Source: Streptomyces antarcticus
Lineage (GTDB): Bacteria > Actinomycetota > Actinomycetes > Streptomycetales > Streptomycetaceae
Reading direction: 5' to 3'
Assembly: GCF_026627255.1 (NCBI RefSeq)
Contig: NZ_JAPNLM010000001.1
Location: 310,001 to 374,000 of the forward strand
Length of the DNA stretch: 64,000 nucleotides
The position numbers and the translations under genes are program-made. The notes under the pieces were generated by a model. That model searched no databases. It saw only the letters and a program-made list of their open reading frames with translations, and was not told the origin of the DNA. Positions 1-8,930 of this stretch are shown piece after piece. Numbering within the stretch: position 1 is the first letter of the stretch; the number at the start of each line of letters is the position of its first letter.

Positions 1-2
1 GG

Positions 3-635
3 CCCCTGGGCCGCTACCTGGCGGCCGGTTCGTACGCGCTCGGGCTCACCCCGAACCAGGTGACGCTGGTCAGCGCGGCCCTCAGCTTCGCCGGGGCGGC
101 GGCGGTCGCGCTGGCGGCGCCCTCGTGGGGGCTGGGGATCGCCGTGTGGGCCCTGCTCGCCGTCGGGTTCGCCTTCGACTCGGCGGACGGGCAGCTGGCG
201 CGGCTGCGCGGGGGCGGCAGCGCCTCGGGCGAGTGGCTCGACCACGTGGTGGACTGCGCCAAGCTCACCGCGCTGCACACCTGCGTGCTGATCGCCTTCT
301 ACCGCTTCCCCGAGGAGTACGGAACGGGCGCGGACGGCTGGCTGCTGGTGCCGCTGGGCTTCCAGTTCGCCGCCGTCGTCACCTTCTTCGGCGGGCTGCT
401 GACCGAGAAGCTGAAGCCGAAGGCGGCCCCGGGCAGCGCCGCAGCCGCACCGTCGACGGTGCGCGCGGTGGCCCTGCTGCCTGTGGACTACGGGGTCTTC
501 TGCCTGGTCTTCCTGCTGCTCGGCGGCGGGGGGCTGTTCCGCTGGGCGTACGCGGGACTGGGTGCGGTGGCCGCCCTGTTCCTGCTGGCGTTCCTCGCGA
601 AGTGGTACCGGGAGCTCAGCGCCGTTCCGCGGTGA
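3..635 (+). CDS. CDP-alcohol phosphatidyltransferase family protein (5' partial)
   Basis: The reading frame is open to the left edge, so the N-terminus lies outside the window. It carries the complete CDP-alcohol phosphotransferase signature D-x2-DG-x2-AR-x8-G-x3-D-x3-D, encoded at 177-254, followed by several hydrophobic segments. The family joins an alcohol (inositol phosphate, glycerol phosphate or similar) to a CDP-linked lipid or polyol at the membrane. The 3' end overlaps the convergent cytidylyltransferase gene by 20 bp. A transferase next to a cytidylyltransferase suggests a CDP-polyol is made and used here, perhaps to decorate the exopolysaccharide, but the substrate cannot be read from sequence. 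Family assignment is secure and the role is inferred. Confidence 0.85.
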   Translation, partial: PLGRYLAAGSYALGLTPNQVTLVSAALSFAGAAAVALAAPSWGLGIAVWALLAVGFAFDSADGQLARLRGGGSASGEWLDHVVDCAKLTALHTCVLIAFYRFPEEYGTGADGWLLVPLGFQFAAVVTFFGGLLTEKLKPKAAPGSAAAAPSTVRAVALLPVDYGVFCLVFLLLGGGGLFRWAYAGLGAVAALFLLAFLAKWYRELSAVPR

Positions 636-1119
636 CGGCCGCCGGGCCCCCGAGGGGCTCGGCGAGCGCGTCCAGTGCCCGGCGCAGCTGGGTGCTGGAC
701 GTGTGGACGGTGTACGGGAAGTAGACGACGTCGACGCCGTGGACGGCGAAGTCCTTCTCCAAGCGGTCGCCCTTGGGCGTGCCCCGCCAGTCGTCGCCCT
801 TGAAGATGACGTCGAAGCGGACCTGCCTCCAGGTCTCCACCTTGTCCGGGACGGTCTCGACGAAGGCGGCGTCGACGTACTTCACACTGCGGACGATCTC
901 CAGCCGCTCGACGAGCGGGATCATCGGGCGGCGGCCCTTGGCCAGTTCGGCCATCTCGTCGGATACCACTCCGGCCACGAGGTAGTCGCACCGGCTCCGG
1001 GCGTGCCGAAGAATGTTGAGATGTCCTATGTGGAAGAGATCGTACGCACCCGGCGCGTAGCCGACTCGATACGGTCTGCGCGCCGGCGCACCCACGTCGG
1101 ACATGTCCCGCTCCGTCAT
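616..1119 (-). CDS. Adenylyltransferase/cytidylyltransferase family protein
   Basis: A 167-residue single-domain nucleotidyltransferase. The N-terminal GYAPGAYDLFHIGHLNIL stretch contains the HxGH nucleotide-binding motif (HIGH), and the C-terminal TSSTQLR resembles the ISSTxIR motif of TagD/GCT-type enzymes. Such enzymes transfer a nucleotide from CTP (or ATP) to a phosphorylated polyol or sugar, for example glycerol-3-phosphate cytidylyltransferase. It ends inside the convergent CDP-alcohol phosphatidyltransferase gene, its likely metabolic partner. It is divergent from the GT4 gene at 1247, so the region between them probably holds promoters for both. The exact substrate is unknown. Confidence 0.85.
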   Translation of the reverse strand: MTERDMSDVGAPARRPYRVGYAPGAYDLFHIGHLNILRHARSRCDYLVAGVVSDEMAELAKGRRPMIPLVERLEIVRSVKYVDAAFVETVPDKVETWRQVRFDVIFKGDDWRGTPKGDRLEKDFAVHGVDVVYFPYTVHTSSTQLRRALDALAEPLGGPAAVTAERR

Positions 1120-1135
1120 CTGTTACCCCCCAGAG

Positions 1136-1155
1136 GCCACACCCCCCGGTGTGGC
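1136..1155. promoter_or_regulatory. Inverted repeat between divergent genes
   Basis: Perfect 8-bp arms GCCACACC and GGTGTGGC are separated by four C residues, 16 bp upstream of the cytidylyltransferase start and in front of the divergent glycosyltransferase. It could be an operator or an mRNA leader hairpin; the sequence alone does not decide. Confidence 0.4.
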
Positions 1156-1246
1156 GGATTAGCAGACAATAGCGTGCACGTTCCCCACCGTGCCGGTGAA
1201 CGAATAGGGTGACGTGCGCATCATCCAGGGGAAGAGGGGACGCTCC

Positions 1247-2482
1247 GTGTCCAGATCCGGTCACCGGCGCCTGCTGCTGGTCTCCACGAATTACGCTCCG
1301 GAGCACGCGGGGATCGGGCCGTACGCGACCCAGATCGCCGAGCACTGGGCGGATCTCGGCCACGAGACGCACGTCCTGGCGGGCATGCCGCACTACCCGG
1401 CATGGTCGCTGGAGCCGGAGTACAAGGGGGCGCTCCGGCGCACGGAACAGCGCGCGGGGGTTCATGTGCACCGGCGTGCGCACACCGTGCCGGCGCGCCA
1501 GACCGCCGTGAAGCGGGCCCTGTTCGAAGGATCGATTCTGCTGCACGGCGCCGTGGCCCCGCCCCGGATGCCGAAGCCGGACGCGGTCCTCGCCCAGATG
1601 CCCAGCCTCGCCGGCGGGGTGCTCGCGGCCCGGCTCGCGGCGAAGTGGAAGGTCCCGTACGTCCCGGTGGTCCAGGACCTGATGGGAGCCGCCGCCGCGC
1701 AGAGCGGGATCAGCGGCGGCGACAAGGCGGCCGCGGTCGCCGGCCGCGCCGAGGCGTACGCGCTGAAGCGGGCCACCCTGGTCGGCGTCATCCACGAGAC
1801 CTTCGTGGACCGGGTCGTCGGCATGGGCGTGGACCCGGCGAAGATACGCCTGGTGCCCAACTGGTCCCACGTGGCGGTGCCCACCAAGCCGCGCGGCGAG
1901 ACCCGCCACCACCTGGGCTGGGCCCCCGGCCAGACGGTCGTCCTGCACTCCGGGAACATGGGCCTCAAGCAGGGGCTCGAGGTCCTCGTCAGCGCCGCCC
2001 GGCTGGATCCCGGCGTCCGCTTTGTCCTGATGGGTGACGGCAGTCAGCGCTCGGCCCTGGCGGACCTCGCGGCCGATGTGCCGAACCTTGACATCATCCC
2101 CCCTGCCGCTGACGGCGAGTTCCCGGATATCCTCGCCGCGGCGGACGTGCTCGCGGTCACGCAGCACGCCGCGGTCATGGACATGAGCGTGCCGTCGAAA
2201 CTCACGTCCTACTTCCAGGCCGGCCGGCCGGTCGTCGCCTCCGTGGCGGCACTGGGCGGAACCGCCCAGGAGGTGGAACGCTCGGGCGCGGGGGTCCTCG
2301 TACCGCCGGAGGACCCCGACGCCCTGCTGAAGGCCGTACGGGCCCTCGCCGAGGACCCGGAGGGCGCCGACGCGCTGGGCGCGGCCGGACCGCGCCACGT
2401 GGCGGCCCACCTGAGCCGCGAAGCGGGCCTGGCACGGATCGACGCACTGATAGACGAAGCACTTGGGGGTCCCCGGCCGTGA
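1247..2482 (+). CDS. Glycosyltransferase family 4 (WbuB-like)
   Basis: A GT-B fold glycosyltransferase of 411 residues. The N-terminal LLLVSTNYAPEHAGIGPYA acceptor-domain motif is typical of WbuB-like GT4 enzymes; the C-terminal half has the donor-domain Rossmann segment and ends with an SVPSKLTSYFQAGRPVVAS stretch. I chose the GTG at 1247 because GAGGGGA lies six bases upstream. An upstream GTG at 1214 would add 11 residues and sits just after a TAGGGT -10-like box, so a leaderless start there is possible. It probably adds a sugar to the lipid-linked exopolysaccharide repeat unit in the cytoplasm. The stop overlaps the next start (GTGA), indicating translational coupling. Confidence 0.85.
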   Translation: MSRSGHRRLLLVSTNYAPEHAGIGPYATQIAEHWADLGHETHVLAGMPHYPAWSLEPEYKGALRRTEQRAGVHVHRRAHTVPARQTAVKRALFEGSILLHGAVAPPRMPKPDAVLAQMPSLAGGVLAARLAAKWKVPYVPVVQDLMGAAAAQSGISGGDKAAAVAGRAEAYALKRATLVGVIHETFVDRVVGMGVDPAKIRLVPNWSHVAVPTKPRGETRHHLGWAPGQTVVLHSGNMGLKQGLEVLVSAARLDPGVRFVLMGDGSQRSALADLAADVPNLDIIPPAADGEFPDILAAADVLAVTQHAAVMDMSVPSKLTSYFQAGRPVVASVAALGGTAQEVERSGAGVLVPPEDPDALLKAVRALAEDPEGADALGAAGPRHVAAHLSREAGLARIDALIDEALGGPRP

Positions 2483-4230
2483 TCGAGACGAACCGCCCGG
2501 CAGCGGCCCCGGCGGAGGACGAGCCCGACCTCCTCAGGGACCAGTTCAGGCAGCTCCTGCGCTACCGCCGGCTCATCGGCGCGGGCATCGCGGTCGGCCT
2601 GCTGGGCGGCGTCTACCTCGGGATCTCCACGGCGGACACCTACGTGGCCACCGCCGACGTCGTCCTGCGCGCGCCGACCGACGACCCGTTCAACCCGAGC
2701 CTCGCCCCGGACAAGGCGATCAACATCGGCTCCGAGCGGCAGGTCGCGCTCAGTTCCTCCATAGCCAACGAGGCCGCGAAGAAGCTCGGTGTGTCCGCCA
2801 AGGACTTCAGGGCCCTGCGCGGCGGCCTCCAGGTGACCAACCCGCCGCAGACCATGGTGCTGCGCTTCACCTACACCGCGTCCTCCCCCAAGGAGGCCGC
2901 CAAGCGGGCCAACGCGATGACGGACGCGTACCTCCTCAAGCGCCAGGAGTCCCTGGACGCGACCCGCGACAAGATGGTCAAGGGCTACCAGGAGCAGCGC
3001 GACCCGGTCGCCAAACAGCTCGACGAGCTGTCCAAGGACATCTCCCGGATGCCGGCCGGCGCCCCGCGCGACACCGCCACCTCCACCAAGACGGACCTGC
3101 AGAGCGAGGTCGGCGGCTACAACGGCAAGATCACCAAGCTCCAGGCCCTGGACATGACCCCGGGCCGGGTCACCAGCGCGGCGACCGCGCCCACCTCGAC
3201 CGACGGCCCCGGCATCGTCATGTCGCTCGCGCTCGGCGCGGCCGTGGGCCTCGCGCTCGGCCTGCTCGCCGCCTGGGTCCGGCTCGTCTTCGACCCGGCG
3301 CCCCGCTCCGAGGGCGACGTGGCCCGCGCCCTGCGCGCACCCGTCCTCGGCTACCTGCCCCGGGACAAGACCGGCGGCGGCCCGCTGCTCGCCGCCGGCG
3401 AGGCCGATCCGCGGCTCGCCGAGGAGTACCGCTCGGTGGCCTTCCGGCTCGCCTACGACGCCCGGTTCGCCGACCGGCGCCGGCTGCTGGTCGTCGCCCC
3501 GCGCGGCAGCAGCGAGACCGCCGCCGCGGTGGCCGTGAACCTGGCCGCCTCCTTCTCGGAGACCGGCAAGGACGTCCTGCTCATCGAGGCGGACCTGCGC
3601 ACCCCCGTCCTCGCCAGCCAGCTGCCGACCGACGCCGGCGGCCGGCCGCGCTGGAGCCAGACTCCGGGCAACACCCCCGCGGGCGGGCGCCACGGCGATG
3701 CCGAGTGGCCCGACGGTCGCCAGCTCGTCGTGGACGCCGGCGAGTCCGGCTCCTTCGACCTGATCCCCGGCGAGCGGGCGCGCAACGTACCCCGTGCGCT
3801 GACCTCCGCCCGCGCCACCCGGCTGATCTCCGAGGCCGACTCCCCCAACTCCACCGTGGTCGTGCTCGCGCCGCCCGTCCTGTCGTACGCCGACGCCCTC
3901 GCGCTCGTCGACCGCGTCGACGGGGTGCTGGTCGTCTGCAACCCCCGCGCCGTGCACCGCACCGACCTGTCCCGCATCCGCGAGCTGATCAGCGGCGCCG
4001 GCGGCACCGTCCTCGGCGCGGTGCTGCACGCGCCGCTGCCCGGCGAGAAGCGCGGCCGCAAGGGCAAGGACGGCTCCCCCGGCGCCCCGGAGGCACCGGA
4101 CGCGCCCGCGAAGCCGCGGCCGCCGCAGCCCCAGCCGATCCCGTACGAGGTCGCCGAGGGCGAGCAGCACATCCCGGGCGACGGCACCGACACGGTCGCC
4201 CTGCGCACCGTCCGCACGGGCCGGCGGTGA
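2479..4230 (+). CDS. Wzz/BY-kinase-like polysaccharide co-polymerase with degenerate P-loop
   Basis: A 583-residue protein with a Wzz-type N-terminus: a membrane segment at about residues 32-52, an extracytoplasmic helical region, and a second membrane segment near 245-270. A cytoplasmic ParA/BY-kinase-like domain follows. In that domain the Walker A' region is recognisable (LLIEADLRTP, D372), but the Walker A loop at residues 340-349 reads APRGSSETAA and lacks the GKT/GKS lysine. No tyrosine-rich C-terminal tail is visible. Proteins of this class set chain length and assist export of exopolysaccharide; kinase activity looks unlikely here. It overlaps both neighbours by GTGA, so the three genes form one operon. 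Confidence 0.8.
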   Translation: MIETNRPAAAPAEDEPDLLRDQFRQLLRYRRLIGAGIAVGLLGGVYLGISTADTYVATADVVLRAPTDDPFNPSLAPDKAINIGSERQVALSSSIANEAAKKLGVSAKDFRALRGGLQVTNPPQTMVLRFTYTASSPKEAAKRANAMTDAYLLKRQESLDATRDKMVKGYQEQRDPVAKQLDELSKDISRMPAGAPRDTATSTKTDLQSEVGGYNGKITKLQALDMTPGRVTSAATAPTSTDGPGIVMSLALGAAVGLALGLLAAWVRLVFDPAPRSEGDVARALRAPVLGYLPRDKTGGGPLLAAGEADPRLAEEYRSVAFRLAYDARFADRRRLLVVAPRGSSETAAAVAVNLAASFSETGKDVLLIEADLRTPVLASQLPTDAGGRPRWSQTPGNTPAGGRHGDAEWPDGRQLVVDAGESGSFDLIPGERARNVPRALTSARATRLISEADSPNSTVVVLAPPVLSYADALALVDRVDGVLVVCNPRAVHRTDLSRIRELISGAGGTVLGAVLHAPLPGEKRGRKGKDGSPGAPEAPDAPAKPRPPQPQPIPYEVAEGEQHIPGDGTDTVALRTVRTGRR

Positions 4231-5456
4231 GCCGGCGCGGTCTCGCGGCGGTCTCGTCGGTCCTGGACCAGGCAGCTTCCAGCGCCACCAACATCCTGGT
4301 GCTGGTGCTGGCCGCCCGGCTGTCCTCGGCGTCCGGGTTCGCCGACTTCTCGATGGTGTACGTGGCCTTCAGCGTGCTCCTCGGGCTGAACATGGCCTAC
4401 GTCGGCCAGAGCGTCGTCCTGGAGAAGGGCGAGCGCCTCGGCGCGGTGTGCCGGTCGGCCGTCGGCTTCACCGGGGCCGCCTCGGCCGCCGCGGGCGCCC
4501 TGCTCGTCCTCGTGGGGCTGGCGCTGCCCGGCCCGGCCGGGCGGGCCTTCCTCGCGCTGGGCCTGGTCCTTCCGCTGGTGCTGCTCCAGGACGGCCTGCG
4601 GTACTGCTTCTCAGCGCTGCGCGTGCCCGAACGGGCGCTGGCCGCCGACGCGCTGCGCCTCGTGTGCGTCCTCGCGGCGCTGGCCGTGCAGCCCCAGGGG
4701 GCCTCGGCGGGGCGGCTGGTGCTGGTGTGGGGGCTGTCCGCGCTGCCGGCGCTGGCGCTCGGGCTGTGGCTGCTGCGGCCGTACGTACGGGGCGTGCGCG
4801 CGGACCTGCGGCCGTACCTGCGCCGCGGTCACCTCGGGCAGCGGTTCGTGGTCGAGTTCGCGGTGGGCAACGGCTCCAGCCAGCTCGCCGTGCTCGGCCT
4901 CGGCGTCTTCGCGACCCCGCTCGCCGTCGGCGCGCTGCGCGGCGCCACCACCCTCTTCGGGCCGCTGAACGTGCTGTTCAACTCGGCGAACGCCTTCGGG
5001 CCGCCGGTCGTCGGCCGGGCCCGCGGTAAGCGGGGCGTCGTCCGCCTGACCGCGCTCATGGGCGGCGCGCTCGCGCTGCTCGGCGCCGGGTGGGGGGCCG
5101 TCCTGTACGCGCTCCCCGACCGGGTCGGCCGCCGGCTGCTCGGCGACACCTGGGAGGCGGCGGCCGCGCTGCTGCCGGCCACGGGTGCCCAGTACGCCGT
5201 CATGGGGCTCGGCACCTGCGCGCTGCTGACCCTGCGGGTGCTCAACCCGAGGGCCACGCTGTCCCTCCAGGTGGTCTTCTCGCTGCTCTCGGTGGGCCTG
5301 CTGGTGGGCGGGTACGTGCTGTGGGGCGTGGCCGGGGCCGCCTGGGGGCTGGCGCTGGGCTCCGCCGCGAAGGCGGGCGCGGGCTGGCTCCGGGTGGCCC
5401 GGCTGAAGGTACCGGCGCCGGCCGCCGAGCCCGACCGGCCGGTGCCTGCGGCCTGA
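4227..5456 (+). CDS. Polysaccharide flippase-like membrane protein (Wzx/MATE type)
   Basis: A 409-residue very hydrophobic protein with about 12 predicted membrane segments. It resembles the oligosaccharide flippase superfamily (Wzx/MurJ/MATE). The start is the GTG overlapping the stop of the preceding gene. In an exopolysaccharide locus that also has a chain-length protein and a polymerase-like gene, the expected job is to flip the undecaprenyl-linked repeat unit across the cytoplasmic membrane. Family membership rests on topology and context, not a catalytic signature. Confidence 0.7.
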   Translation: MSRRGLAAVSSVLDQAASSATNILVLVLAARLSSASGFADFSMVYVAFSVLLGLNMAYVGQSVVLEKGERLGAVCRSAVGFTGAASAAAGALLVLVGLALPGPAGRAFLALGLVLPLVLLQDGLRYCFSALRVPERALAADALRLVCVLAALAVQPQGASAGRLVLVWGLSALPALALGLWLLRPYVRGVRADLRPYLRRGHLGQRFVVEFAVGNGSSQLAVLGLGVFATPLAVGALRGATTLFGPLNVLFNSANAFGPPVVGRARGKRGVVRLTALMGGALALLGAGWGAVLYALPDRVGRRLLGDTWEAAAALLPATGAQYAVMGLGTCALLTLRVLNPRATLSLQVVFSLLSVGLLVGGYVLWGVAGAAWGLALGSAAKAGAGWLRVARLKVPAPAAEPDRPVPAA

Positions 5457-5470
5457 TCCGCCGGCACCGG
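5439..5470. terminator. Hairpin between convergent EPS genes
   Basis: Perfect 8-bp arms CCGGTGCC and GGCACCGG flank the flippase stop codon, with a smaller GC hairpin at 5495-5510. The position between convergent genes fits a bidirectional terminator; no T tract is present, as is common in streptomycetes. Confidence 0.45.
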
Positions 5471-5511
5471 GGCCGCGGCCGGTCCGTGGTCCGTGCGGCG
5501 GAGCCGCCGCC

Positions 5512-5543
5512 GGCCGGCTTCAGCGCAGGCCGGCTTCAGCGCA
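5512..5543. repeat. 16-bp tandem duplication covering a stop codon
   Basis: Two identical adjacent copies of GGCCGGCTTCAGCGCA. The second copy contains the stop and last residues of the minus-strand polymerase gene, so its 3' end is duplicated downstream. This looks like replication slippage. Confidence 0.85.
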
Positions 5544-7047
5544 GGGTCGTGCCCTTGTCCGCGCGGTACGTGGCCACCAGCGCGAGGCACATCGCCGCGA
5601 TGGCGACCCGGCCCGAGGCCTGGAGCAGCGGTCCGCGCAGCAGGATGAAGGAGTAGCCGGCGACCAGCGGCACCACCACCGAGATCAGCGCGCCGGGCGG
5701 GGCCCGGCGGGTGGCGCGCTTGGCGTAGCGGCGGTCGACGCGGGCGGCGGCGTACCCCAGGCCGAGGAGTCCGCCGACCATGCCGAGCGGACCGAAGTCG
5801 AGCCACAGCTCGGCCCAGATCGGCGAGGAGAGGTTGGTGTTGACCGTGCCCATCCACTGGCCGACCAGCACGCCCGTGTCGCGCGCCTTGCCGGGCCAGA
5901 CCGAGCGGGGCACCGCGAACAGGATCGACCCGGCGAGCTGGCGGCCGTACGCGTGGCCGGGGCCCGATTCCGAGTAGGTGATGGTGTTCGCGAACATGCC
6001 GATCTGGTCGTAGTCCTTGAGCGCCATCGGCTCCAGGAACGACGTGGTCTCGACCGGCTTGTAGTTCTTCTCGTCGTAGCGGAAGCGGTCCGCGAACGGG
6101 AAGACGAGGAGGGCGATGACCACGGCCATCGACAGCGCCACCCGGTACATCGCGGCGCTCACCGGGAAGACGGTGAAGAGCAGCGCGAACATGACGGTGA
6201 GGAACCAGTAACGCGGGTTCGAGATCGGGTTGTTGACCACCAGGTTCAGGGCGGCCAGCGCCGCCCAGGTGACGATGATGGAGACCTTGCGCCGGGCGAA
6301 CTTCGAGGTGATCACCCAGCGCGTGTAGAGCAGCAGGGCGAGCAGTGCCGGGACGGTGCCGAAGCCGCGGAGCAGGGCCTGGCCGGCCTGGCCGTCTCCG
6401 TTGGAGACGCCCGCTTCCTCGATGCCCGCGATGATCTCCTGGCGGCTGGAGAAGAACACCGCCGGGCCGCCCAGCTTCATGACGAACGCCGCGCTGCACA
6501 CGAACGACAGGGCCGCGAGCAGCTGGAGGCGCCGCCGGTGGGCCATGACCGGCCGTTCCTCCTTGCGGGGGCCGCCCGCGCGGACGGTGGGCCGGTGGCG
6601 GGCGAGCAGGACGCCGACGTCGAAGGCGAGGCAGCCGAGCAGGACCAGGCCGATGGCGAGGGTCAGGTCGGAGCGCGGGCCGACGACGGGCGTCGGGACG
6701 CGGCCGAGGACGGCCTGGGCGAGGGGGGCCACGCCCATGGCCATGTAGACGAACAGCCAGAAGGAGCCCTGGAGCAGTTTGCGGCGGCTGGTGAGGACCA
6801 TCGCGGAGAGCCGGGCGCCCGCGTACATGGTGAGGAGCAGCTGGAGCCAGAAGGCCGCGTCGCGCTGGCCGTCGCCGGTCTGGACGGCGACGAAGAGCGG
6901 CAGGAAGACGGTGAACCCGAGGGCGAGGGGGACGGAGAGCGCCCGGGAGAGCAGGGTGCGCGGGGTGGTGACCCGGCCCCATGTGGCCTCGTCCCCCAAG
7001 GGCGGCGCCGGGCGTGCCGCGGAGGGCTTGCGTATGTCCGTTGCCAC
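5536..7047 (-). CDS. O-antigen/exopolysaccharide polymerase-like integral membrane protein
   Basis: A 503-residue polytopic membrane protein with about 10-12 hydrophobic segments and a long central loop (around residues 290-400) containing conserved-looking aromatic and charged residues. This layout is typical of Wzy-type polymerases and oligosaccharide repeat-unit polymerases, which join lipid-linked repeat units on the outer face of the membrane. No decisive motif is visible because the family is very divergent. It is convergent with the flippase and divergent from the acetyltransferase at 7144. The role is inferred from topology and from being the only polymerase candidate in the locus. 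Confidence 0.65.
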   Translation of the reverse strand: MATDIRKPSAARPAPPLGDEATWGRVTTPRTLLSRALSVPLALGFTVFLPLFVAVQTGDGQRDAAFWLQLLLTMYAGARLSAMVLTSRRKLLQGSFWLFVYMAMGVAPLAQAVLGRVPTPVVGPRSDLTLAIGLVLLGCLAFDVGVLLARHRPTVRAGGPRKEERPVMAHRRRLQLLAALSFVCSAAFVMKLGGPAVFFSSRQEIIAGIEEAGVSNGDGQAGQALLRGFGTVPALLALLLYTRWVITSKFARRKVSIIVTWAALAALNLVVNNPISNPRYWFLTVMFALLFTVFPVSAAMYRVALSMAVVIALLVFPFADRFRYDEKNYKPVETTSFLEPMALKDYDQIGMFANTITYSESGPGHAYGRQLAGSILFAVPRSVWPGKARDTGVLVGQWMGTVNTNLSSPIWAELWLDFGPLGMVGGLLGLGYAAARVDRRYAKRATRRAPPGALISVVVPLVAGYSFILLRGPLLQASGRVAIAAMCLALVATYRADKGTTLR

Positions 7048-7143
7048 TGCGCCCCCACCCGATGTGCCTGGTCCGGCCGCAGTCTAGTCTGAGCGGTCGG
7101 CGCCCGGGGAGGCGCCGCCGGGGGTGGACGAAGGGGACCTCAG

Positions 7144-7683
7144 TTGCGCGATCTTCCTGCCTTCACGCTGGCCGGATACGACAAGGGCCGCGGGCTGGTG
7201 ACGCAGGCGCTCTGGTTCGCCGTGATGAACACGCTGTTCATGAGCTGGTTCTGTCCGGCGCGGCTGCGCGTGGCGCTGCTGCGGGCCTTCGGGGCGAAGA
7301 TCGGCGAAGGGGTGCTGATCCGGCACCGGGTGCGGGTGCTGTGGCCGTGGAAGCTGACCGTCGGGGACCACACCTGGATCGGCGAGGGCGCCTGGGTGCT
7401 GAACCTGGAGCCGGTGACCATAGGTTCGCACGTGTGCGTCTCCCAGGAGGCGATGCTGTGCACCGGCTCGCACGACCACCGGGCCGCCGGCTTCCGCTAC
7501 CGCAACGCCCCGATCACCGTCGGGGACGGCGCGTGGGTGGCGGTACGGGCGACCGTGCTGGCCGGGGTGACGCTGGGGCGCTGTGCGGTCGCGGGTGCCG
7601 GGTCCGTCGTGCACAAGGATCTGCCGGAGCTGACCCTGCAGACCCAGGACGGGCGTCGCCGCCCGGTGGAGGAGCCCAAGTGA
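7144..7683 (+). CDS. WcaF-like hexapeptide-repeat O-acetyltransferase
   Basis: A 179-residue left-handed beta-helix acetyltransferase. Hexapeptide repeats begin near GAKIGEGVLIRHRV and continue through VGDHTWIGEGAWVLNLEPVT, IGSHVCVSQEAML and VGDGAWVAVRATVLAG. SHDHR holds the probable catalytic histidine, as in WcaF/NodL-type enzymes. The TTG start is supported by AAGGGGAC six bases upstream. It probably adds O-acetyl groups to the exopolysaccharide using acetyl-CoA. The stop overlaps the start of the next glycosyltransferase (GTGA), so the two are coupled. Confidence 0.88.
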   Translation: MRDLPAFTLAGYDKGRGLVTQALWFAVMNTLFMSWFCPARLRVALLRAFGAKIGEGVLIRHRVRVLWPWKLTVGDHTWIGEGAWVLNLEPVTIGSHVCVSQEAMLCTGSHDHRAAGFRYRNAPITVGDGAWVAVRATVLAGVTLGRCAVAGAGSVVHKDLPELTLQTQDGRRRPVEEPK

Positions 7684-8798
7684 GAGTCCTGCACGCCGTC
7701 ACCCTGCACTCGCCCTCGCACGCCTTCGGCGGGCCGGTGCGGGTCGCGCTGAACCTGGCCAAGGGGCTGCGCGCCCGCGGCCACGAGGCGCGGCTGCTCG
7801 CGCTGGGCGAGGGCTTTGGGGACCCGTGGCCGACCGAGGTCGAGGGGGTCCCGGCCAAGCTGTTCCCGGCGCGGCGGCTGCTGCCGCTGGGCTTCAGCGG
7901 GATGACCTCGCCGGCCCTGCTGGCCTCGGCGGGCCGGCTGGTGCGGGACGCGGACGTGGTCCACGTCCACCTGGCGCGGGACCTGGTGACCCTGCCCGTG
8001 GCCCTGGCGGCGCTGCGGGCCGGGCGGCCGCTGGTGCTGCAGACCCACGGCATGGTGGACCCGAGCGGGAAGCTGCTGGCCAAGGTGCTGGACGCGCTGG
8101 CCGTACGCCGGGTGCTGCGCGGCGCGGCCGCGGTGCTGTACCTGACCCCGCACGAGCGGGAGGGCCTCGACGCGGTCGTCGGCGGCCCGCTGGCGAACGC
8201 GGTGCGCCTCGTCAACGGCACTCCGGCGCAGGAGGAACGGCCCGCTCCCGAGGGCCCGCCGCGCGTCCTGTACTCGGCGCGGCTGCAGGCCCGCAAGCGG
8301 CCGGTGGACTTCGTGGACGCGGTCCCGGCCGTCCTGGCGGCGCACCCGGACGCGGAGTTCGTCGTCGCGGGGCCGGACGAGGGGGAGCGGGCGGCCGTAC
8401 TGCGCCGGATCGCGGAGCTGGGGCTCGCGGACACGGTGCGGGTGCCGGGGGCGCTGAGCGGGCAGGAGGTGCTGCGGGAGCTGCGCCGGGCGCACGTCTA
8501 CGTCCTGCCCTCCGTGGACGAGCCGTTCCCGATGTCGGTGCTGGAGGCCCTCGCCGTGGGCGTGCCCCCGGTGGTGACCCACTCCAACGGCCTGGCCCGC
8601 GACATCGCGGCGGCCGGTGCGGGGCGGGCCGTGGACCCGGGTCCGGAGGGCGTGGCGGCGGCGGTCCTGTCGCTGCTGGACCCCGCCGCGAACCGGGCGG
8701 CGTCGGCCGCCGCGCGCGAACTGGCCGCCGGGTCGTTCTCGATGGACTCCGTCCTGGACACCCTGCTGCCGGTGTACGGGGAAGCCGTACGCGGCTGA
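7680..8798 (+). CDS. Glycosyltransferase family 4
   Basis: A 372-residue GT-B glycosyltransferase. The glycine-rich N-terminal acceptor region (HAFGGPVRVALNLAKGL) and the C-terminal EPFPMSVLEA segment, the E-x7-E donor-binding motif of GT4, are both present, as is the VLYSARLQARKRP loop. The GTG start overlaps the acetyltransferase stop, giving a two-gene operon. It is the second GT4 of the locus and probably builds the repeat unit. Donor and acceptor sugars cannot be read from sequence. Confidence 0.88.
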   Translation: MRVLHAVTLHSPSHAFGGPVRVALNLAKGLRARGHEARLLALGEGFGDPWPTEVEGVPAKLFPARRLLPLGFSGMTSPALLASAGRLVRDADVVHVHLARDLVTLPVALAALRAGRPLVLQTHGMVDPSGKLLAKVLDALAVRRVLRGAAAVLYLTPHEREGLDAVVGGPLANAVRLVNGTPAQEERPAPEGPPRVLYSARLQARKRPVDFVDAVPAVLAAHPDAEFVVAGPDEGERAAVLRRIAELGLADTVRVPGALSGQEVLRELRRAHVYVLPSVDEPFPMSVLEALAVGVPPVVTHSNGLARDIAAAGAGRAVDPGPEGVAAAVLSLLDPAANRAASAAARELAAGSFSMDSVLDTLLPVYGEAVRG

Positions 8799-8807
8799 CC
8801 GCGCGCG

Positions 8808-8834
8808 GGCCGGCCGCCGCCGGGACGGCCGGCC
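8808..8834. terminator. GC-rich hairpin between convergent genes
   Basis: Arms GGCCGGCCG and CGGCCGGCC flank a nine-base loop just after the glycosyltransferase stop. The position between the convergent GT and DUF6458 genes fits a terminator. Confidence 0.5.
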
Positions 8835-8930
8835 GCGCCGCACGGCGGCGGGGTGCGGGGATCACGTCGCGGATCCCGGTCACGTCGGGGATCCCGCATC
8901 GCGTCGTGGGGCTCGGGTCACCTACGGGTC

